Source: Rhodospirillales bacterium (GTDB lineage Bacteria; Pseudomonadota; Alphaproteobacteria; ATCC43930; CGMCC-115725). From it: a stretch of DNA of 46,010 nt. The notes beneath the pieces are model-generated. The model did no database searches, was not told where the DNA came from, and saw only the letters and a program-made list of their open reading frames with translations. The stretch is from contig JAQGID010000205.1 of NCBI GenBank assembly GCA_028291405.1, positions 1-46,010 of the forward strand, given 5' to 3'. The translations under genes were made by a program, and so were the position numbers. Below are positions 42,077-46,010 of the stretch, in pieces (the stretch's first letter is position 1; every line of letters starts with the position of its first letter).

Positions 42077-43693
42077 TCAGTGCTTCACGATCTTGGCATA
42101 GAGATCGACGTCGCCGGCCGGCGCGATGAACAGCCCGTCGACGTTGCTGCGATGCACGGCGACCTCGACCTGCTGGAACATGACGACGTAGGGCGAGCTC
42201 TCCTGAACCTCGGCCTGCAATCCGCGATAGAGTTCGGCGCGGGCCGAGGCGTCGCGCTCGAGCGCGGCCTCCTCCGTGCGCCGGCTAAGCTCGGGAATGT
42301 CCCAGCCGTTGCGCCAGGCGAGCGTCTTCATCGCGGCGTCCGGCGAATTGTCGGGGTTCGACGCGAAGGCCTGGGCGTTGGTGTTCGGATCGGGATAATC
42401 CGGTTCCCAGGTCAGCAGCGCCATCTCGTGACGCCGGGCGCGGTATTTCGTGAGGATCTGCTTGAGATCGGCCGGGGCGATGCGCATGTCGATGCCGACC
42501 AGAGCGAATTTCGCCTGCAAGGCCTGCGCGATGTCGATCCACGGCGAGGAGCCTTGAACATCGAGCGTCACGGTGAATCCTTTGGCGAGCTTCGCCGCGG
42601 CCATCAGCACACGCGCCTTCTGCAAATCGAAGGCAAAGGGCTGCGCCGTGACGGCGCCGAGAAACCCTTCCGGCAGAAAGCTCTGATGGACCTTGAAGTT
42701 GGGCGCCGCGATATGCGCCGCGATGCCGTCGTAGTCGACGAGATACTTCAAGGCCTGCTGCACCTGCGGCTTGCCCAGCGCCCGGTTCTCGGTGTTGAGC
42801 GCGAGATAGAGAATGCCGCCCTTCGGTCCGGATTGCGCGACGATGCCGGGCTGGTCGGCCAGCGCCGCGACCTGGTCGCGCGTCAGGTTGCGGGCATAGT
42901 CGATGTCGCCCTTCTCGAGCAGCAGGCGCTGCATCGCCGGTTCGGGGATATGGCGGACGATGATCCGCCGCATGCTCGGCTTGTCGCCCCAATAGCCGTC
43001 GTTGGCCTCGAGCGTATAGCGCTCGTTCGCGCGCCAGAGGCGCAGGGTGAAGGGACCCGACCCCGCCGAGTTCCGCTTGAGCCAGTCGTTCCCGAGATCG
43101 TCGTCCCTCGCGTGGCCGCGGACCAGCGTCGCATCGACGATCGAGCCGACGGCCGCCGTCAGGCAGAGATAGACGAGGCTCGGCGAGAGCGGATGCTCGG
43201 TCCGGAGGACGAGCGTATCGGCGGCGACGGCCTGGACGCGCTCGCGGACGTTGTCCTTGGTCAGGCCGAACTGTCCGAGGATGAAGGCTGGCGAGCGGTC
43301 GAGCAGGACGGCGCGCTGCAGCGAGAACGCGGCGTCCTCGGCGGTCACCGGATTGCCGGAGGCGAAGTGCAGACCCGGCTTGAGCCGAAAGCGATAGGTC
43401 AGGCCGTCGTCATCGACGCTCCAGGACTGCGCCAGCTCTCCCTTGACCTGGCCGGCGTCGCCGGGGTCGTGGGCAAGCAACCGGTCATAGAGATTGCCGA
43501 TCACCTCCTGGCCCGAGACCTCGAATGATTCGGCGGGATCAAGCGAGATGATGTCGTCGATCTGCTTGGCCATCACGACGGTGTCGTGCGGCGTCGCGGC
43601 GGCCGCTGCACTGGCCGTGAAGCCGAGGCCTGCCGCACCGGCGGCGAGAGAAGAAACAACGGCACCGATCGACCAGAAACCACCCAACCTCAT
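42077..43693 (-). CDS. Peptide-type ABC importer substrate-binding protein
   Basis: A 538-residue periplasmic solute-binding protein (SBP_bac_5 family). A signal peptide (about 1-32, ending near ASAAAA) precedes DTVVMAKQIDDIISLDPAES. YRFRLKPGLHFASGNPVTAE and NSAGSGPFTLRLWRANERY are common to peptide/nickel binders. The ATG at 43693 begins a normal signal peptide; the frame opens to 43753. GGAGG lies about 15 bases upstream, further than ideal. The gene heads the importer operon. The true ligand (peptide, opine, metal) is not readable from sequence. Confidence 0.93.
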   Translation of the reverse strand: MRLGGFWSIGAVVSSLAAGAAGLGFTASAAAAATPHDTVVMAKQIDDIISLDPAESFEVSGQEVIGNLYDRLLAHDPGDAGQVKGELAQSWSVDDDGLTYRFRLKPGLHFASGNPVTAEDAAFSLQRAVLLDRSPAFILGQFGLTKDNVRERVQAVAADTLVLRTEHPLSPSLVYLCLTAAVGSIVDATLVRGHARDDDLGNDWLKRNSAGSGPFTLRLWRANERYTLEANDGYWGDKPSMRRIIVRHIPEPAMQRLLLEKGDIDYARNLTRDQVAALADQPGIVAQSGPKGGILYLALNTENRALGKPQVQQALKYLVDYDGIAAHIAAPNFKVHQSFLPEGFLGAVTAQPFAFDLQKARVLMAAAKLAKGFTVTLDVQGSSPWIDIAQALQAKFALVGIDMRIAPADLKQILTKYRARRHEMALLTWEPDYPDPNTNAQAFASNPDNSPDAAMKTLAWRNGWDIPELSRRTEEAALERDASARAELYRGLQAEVQESSPYVVMFQQVEVAVHRSNVDGLFIAPAGDVDLYAKIVKH

Positions 43694-43846
43694 CGGCGCC
43701 AGTTCCAACCTCCGTTGCAGGCGTGCACCACCCGACGTGATCGAACACAGCATAGCTCAGCGGTAGAGAGCGCGCCAACGCCGATCCTTTCCGCGCGCAA
43801 TCCGCAAATGGGGCCCATACTTCGGCGCCAGCGGGTCGTCGCCTTC

Positions 43847-43875
43847 TTGCTCCGACACGGCGTTTCTCGCTAGTC
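43847..43875 (+). promoter_or_regulatory. Weak candidate promoter for the cysteine synthase operon
   Basis: TTGCTC (43847-43852) and CTAGTC (43870-43875) with 17 bases between, about 58 bases before the cysteine synthase ATG, in the divergent spacer shared with the importer operon. Confidence 0.35.
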
Positions 43876-43932
43876 TCGGGTCGATCGATCGTCCGGCTGC
43901 ACGCAGCGGAATGGCGGGAAGGAACGCGACGC

Positions 43933-44934
43933 ATGCAGATCCGTGACGGTTTCATCGGTTCGATCGGCGACACGCCGCTGATCCGCCTGCGCGGCGCCTC
44001 GGAGGCGACCGGCTGCACGATCCTCGGCAAGGCCGAGTTCCTCAATCCCGGCGGCTCGATCAAAGACCGCGCCGCGCTGTTCATCGTCAAGGATGCCGAG
44101 GAGCGCGGCGTGCTGCGGCCGGGCGGAGTCATCGTCGAAGGGACCGCCGGCAATACCGGCATCGGCCTGGCGCTGGTCGCCAACGCGCGCGGCTATCGCT
44201 CGATCATCGTCATGCCCGAGACGCAGAGCCAGGAGAAGAAGGACATGCTGCGCCTGTGCGGCGCCGATCTTCGCCTGGTTGCGGCGGTGCCCTATGCCAA
44301 TCCGATGAATTACGTGCGCTATTCCGGGACGCTGGCGGACGAGATCGCCGCGAAGGAACCGAACGGCGCGATCTGGGCGAACCAGTTCGACAACGTCGCC
44401 AACCGCCGGGCGCATTACGAGACGACGGGCCCGGAGATCTGGGAGCAGACCGACGGCATGGTCGACGCCTTCGTCGCCTCGGTCGGCACCGGCGGCACGC
44501 TGGCCGGAACCGGCGCCTTCCTGAAGGAGCGCAATCCGGCAATCAGGATCTATCTCGCCGATCCGATGGGCTCGGCCCTCTTCAACTACTATCAGCACGG
44601 CACGCTCAAGGCGGAGGGCAACTCGATCACCGAGGGCATCGGCCAGGGCCGCATCACCAAGAACCTCGAAGGCTTCACGCCCGACGGCCAGTTCCAGATC
44701 ACCGACGAGGAGGCGCTGCCGGTGATCTTCAACCTGCTGCAGCACGAGGGGCTGGTGCTCGGTGGCTCGACCGGGATCAACGTCTGCGGCGCGATCCGCG
44801 CGGCGCGCGAGCTCGGGCCCGGCCACACGATCGTGACGCCGCTCTGCGATTTCGGGACCCGCTATCAGTCGAAGCTGTTCAACCCCGATTTCCTGCGCGG
44901 CAAGGGCCTCCCCGTCCCGTCCTGGCTGGAATAG
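43933..44934 (+). CDS. cysK: Cysteine synthase A
   Basis: O-acetylserine sulfhydrylase makes cysteine from O-acetylserine and sulfide, using pyridoxal phosphate. The 333-residue product has NPGGSIKDRAA with the cofactor Lys44, TAGNTGI (canonical TSGNTG with Ser to Ala), the phosphate loop GTGGTLAGTG and a C-terminal CDFGTRYQSKLF typical of this alphaproteobacterial branch. Cystathionine beta-synthase relatives remain possible. AAGGAA lies about eight bases before the ATG. It starts the cysK-sulfurtransferase-GNAT operon. Confidence 0.92.
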   Translation: MQIRDGFIGSIGDTPLIRLRGASEATGCTILGKAEFLNPGGSIKDRAALFIVKDAEERGVLRPGGVIVEGTAGNTGIGLALVANARGYRSIIVMPETQSQEKKDMLRLCGADLRLVAAVPYANPMNYVRYSGTLADEIAAKEPNGAIWANQFDNVANRRAHYETTGPEIWEQTDGMVDAFVASVGTGGTLAGTGAFLKERNPAIRIYLADPMGSALFNYYQHGTLKAEGNSITEGIGQGRITKNLEGFTPDGQFQITDEEALPVIFNLLQHEGLVLGGSTGINVCGAIRAARELGPGHTIVTPLCDFGTRYQSKLFNPDFLRGKGLPVPSWLE

Positions 44935-44947
44935 GCAGAACCGAAGC

Positions 44948-45817
44948 ATGACCCAAGCCGATCCGACGGCACTGATCTCGACCGAGCAACTCGCGGCGCA
45001 GCTCGGCGCCGCCGACCTCCGCATCGTCGACGGCTCCTTCAAGATGCCCGGCGTGACGCCGACGGCGATCGAGGACTACCGCAGCCGGCATCTGCCGGGC
45101 GCCGTCTTCTTCGACATCGAGACGATCGCCGATGCCGCGAATCCGCTGCCGCACATGCTGCCGAACCCGACCGAGTTCGCGGCCAAGATGGGCGCACTCG
45201 GCATCGGCGACGCGGATCGCGTCGTCGTCTACGACAGCGCCGGCCTCGTCTCGGCCGGCCGTGTTTGGTGGATGTTCCGCGCCTTCGGCCACGACAAGGT
45301 CCAGGTGCTCGACGGCGGTCTGCCGAAATGGCTCGCCGAGGGCCGGCCGACGGATGCGATCGTCCCGACGCCGCTGCCGGGAAAATTCACCGCCCGTTTC
45401 CATCCCGAGATGCTGCGTGCGAAGCAGGATCTTCTCGACAACCTCGCGACGCGGCGCGAGCAGGTGATCGACGCCCGCGCCACTCCGCGCTTCGAGGGCA
45501 GCGTCGCCGAGCCGCGGCCGGGGCTGCGCGCAGGCCATATTCCCGGCAGCTTCAGCCTGCCCTCGGACCAGCTGATCGATCGCGACGCGAAGACGGTGCT
45601 GCCGGCGACGCAGCTGCGCGCGCTCTTCGAAGCGGCCGGCGTCGATCTCGCACGCCCTATCGTCACCAGCTGCGGTTCCGGCGTCACCGCCGGCGCGCTC
45701 GCCCTCGCGCTGCATCTGATCGGCCATAAATCCGTCGCGCTCTACGACGGCTCCTGGTCGGAGTGGGGCCTGCCCGGCGAGACGCCGGTCGCCACCGGTC
45801 CCGCCACCCCGCCATGA
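44948..45817 (+). CDS. sseA: 3-Mercaptopyruvate sulfurtransferase
   Basis: A 289-residue tandem-rhodanese enzyme. The first, inactive domain (about 5-140) has VVVYDSAGLVSAGRVWWMFR. The second domain has ARFEG-type sequence and the active loop SCGSGVTAG with Cys242; CGSGVT(A) marks mercaptopyruvate rather than thiosulfate specificity. It is 13 bases after the cysK stop. Its TGA overlaps the next gene's ATG. Confidence 0.93.
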   Translation: MTQADPTALISTEQLAAQLGAADLRIVDGSFKMPGVTPTAIEDYRSRHLPGAVFFDIETIADAANPLPHMLPNPTEFAAKMGALGIGDADRVVVYDSAGLVSAGRVWWMFRAFGHDKVQVLDGGLPKWLAEGRPTDAIVPTPLPGKFTARFHPEMLRAKQDLLDNLATRREQVIDARATPRFEGSVAEPRPGLRAGHIPGSFSLPSDQLIDRDAKTVLPATQLRALFEAAGVDLARPIVTSCGSGVTAGALALALHLIGHKSVALYDGSWSEWGLPGETPVATGPATPP

Positions 45818-46010
45818 AGGGCAAGCTCGAGGACGTCATCACCTACCTCGAGATGACCTCCCGACCGCCGCGCCCCAAGTTGCCGACGCCCGCCGGCACC
45901 CTCGCCCTGATGCGCGCCGAGCGCTGCACGGTCTCGTTCTATCGCTATCTCTACAATACGGTCGGCGAACCCTGGGTCTGGTTCGAGCGGCGGAAGTGGA
46001 GCGACGAGCG
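45814..46010 (+). CDS. GNAT family N-acetyltransferase, partial (C-terminus outside window)
   Basis: Sixty-five codons are visible from the ATG at 45814, which overlaps the sulfurtransferase stop as ATGA. The sequence (ITYLEMTSRPPRPKLPTPAG, then CTVSFYRYLYNTVGEPWVWF) matches the N-terminus of a GNAT subgroup often encoded after sseA in alphaproteobacteria. The catalytic part lies beyond the window. Confidence 0.82.
   Translation, partial: MKGKLEDVITYLEMTSRPPRPKLPTPAGTLALMRAERCTVSFYRYLYNTVGEPWVWFERRKWSDE

Noticed and set aside
43750-43773. tRNA-like D-arm sequence TAGCTCAGCGGTAGAGA upstream of the importer operon
   Set aside because: No matching anticodon arm, T loop or acceptor follows, so it is not a tRNA gene. 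It could be a remnant but no flanking repeat supports an attachment site.
1-46010. CRISPR arrays, insertion sequences, integrase or toxin-antitoxin pairs
   Set aside because: No regularly spaced repeats, transposase motifs or terminal inverted repeats with a gene were seen on either strand; only the two palindrome pairs recur.

Overview
The window reads as one intact, GC-rich chromosomal segment of an alphaproteobacterium. The evidence is gene content and order: dgt-argS-SPOR-nagZ-scpAB-tatBC-serS-surE-pcm-nlpD beside yajC-secDF, and pcm-like/rhodanese/tolC/popZ/valS, with erpA divergent from dgt. PopZ, ErpA next to dgt, and a two-component pair with an OmpR-type regulator fit Rhodospirillales- or Rhizobiales-like genomes. 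I cannot fix the genus. I see no integrase, transposase, phage module or CRISPR array, and no gene that looks broken. Both edge genes are cut by the window. No gene-free stretch exceeds 300 bases; the longest are 3309-3582, 19140-19420 and 34111-34392.

Region 1 (1-18.4 kb) is a dense housekeeping block, almost all on the minus strand. It holds Sec export (yajC-secD-secF), a DUF815 ATPase, a lipoprotein/serine-protease fusion, an NlpD-like amidase activator, the surE-pcm pair, serS, Tat export (tatB-tatC, with no tatA where one is expected), condensin partners scpA-scpB, a site-2 protease, nagZ, a SPOR protein, argS and dgt. Many junctions are 1-4 base start/stop overlaps, so translation is probably coupled. 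Envelope growth, division and segregation functions dominate.

Region 2 (18.4-33.3 kb) mixes single genes and short operons: a GNAT acetyltransferase, exonuclease III, a PilZ protein, an EpmB/KamA-like radical SAM aminomutase and ilvD. A small accessory cluster follows at 23.7-27.3 kb, with an orphan PAS histidine kinase, a His-rich secreted peptide behind a candidate general-stress (EcfG) promoter, three small unknown proteins (two look like paralogs) and an RlpA-like protein. Then come valS, popZ and the pcm-like/rhodanese/tolC operon. Two intergenic spacers (18.45-18.53 and 21.72-21.78 kb) carry paired palindromic repeats with compensatory changes.

Region 3 (33.4-46 kb) has tRNA-Cys and tRNA-Asn, a lipoprotein overlapping a response regulator/sensor kinase pair, and a small protein of a phage-associated fold family. 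Next is a strong candidate small RNA of the alphaproteobacterial ar8/MmgR type, with a 5' hairpin, an anti-Shine-Dalgarno UUUCCUCCCU core and a terminator, placed 16 bases before a Nudix hydrolase. A complete peptide-type ABC importer operon follows on the minus strand, and then a plus-strand sulfur operon: cysteine synthase, mercaptopyruvate sulfurtransferase and a GNAT protein cut by the window end.
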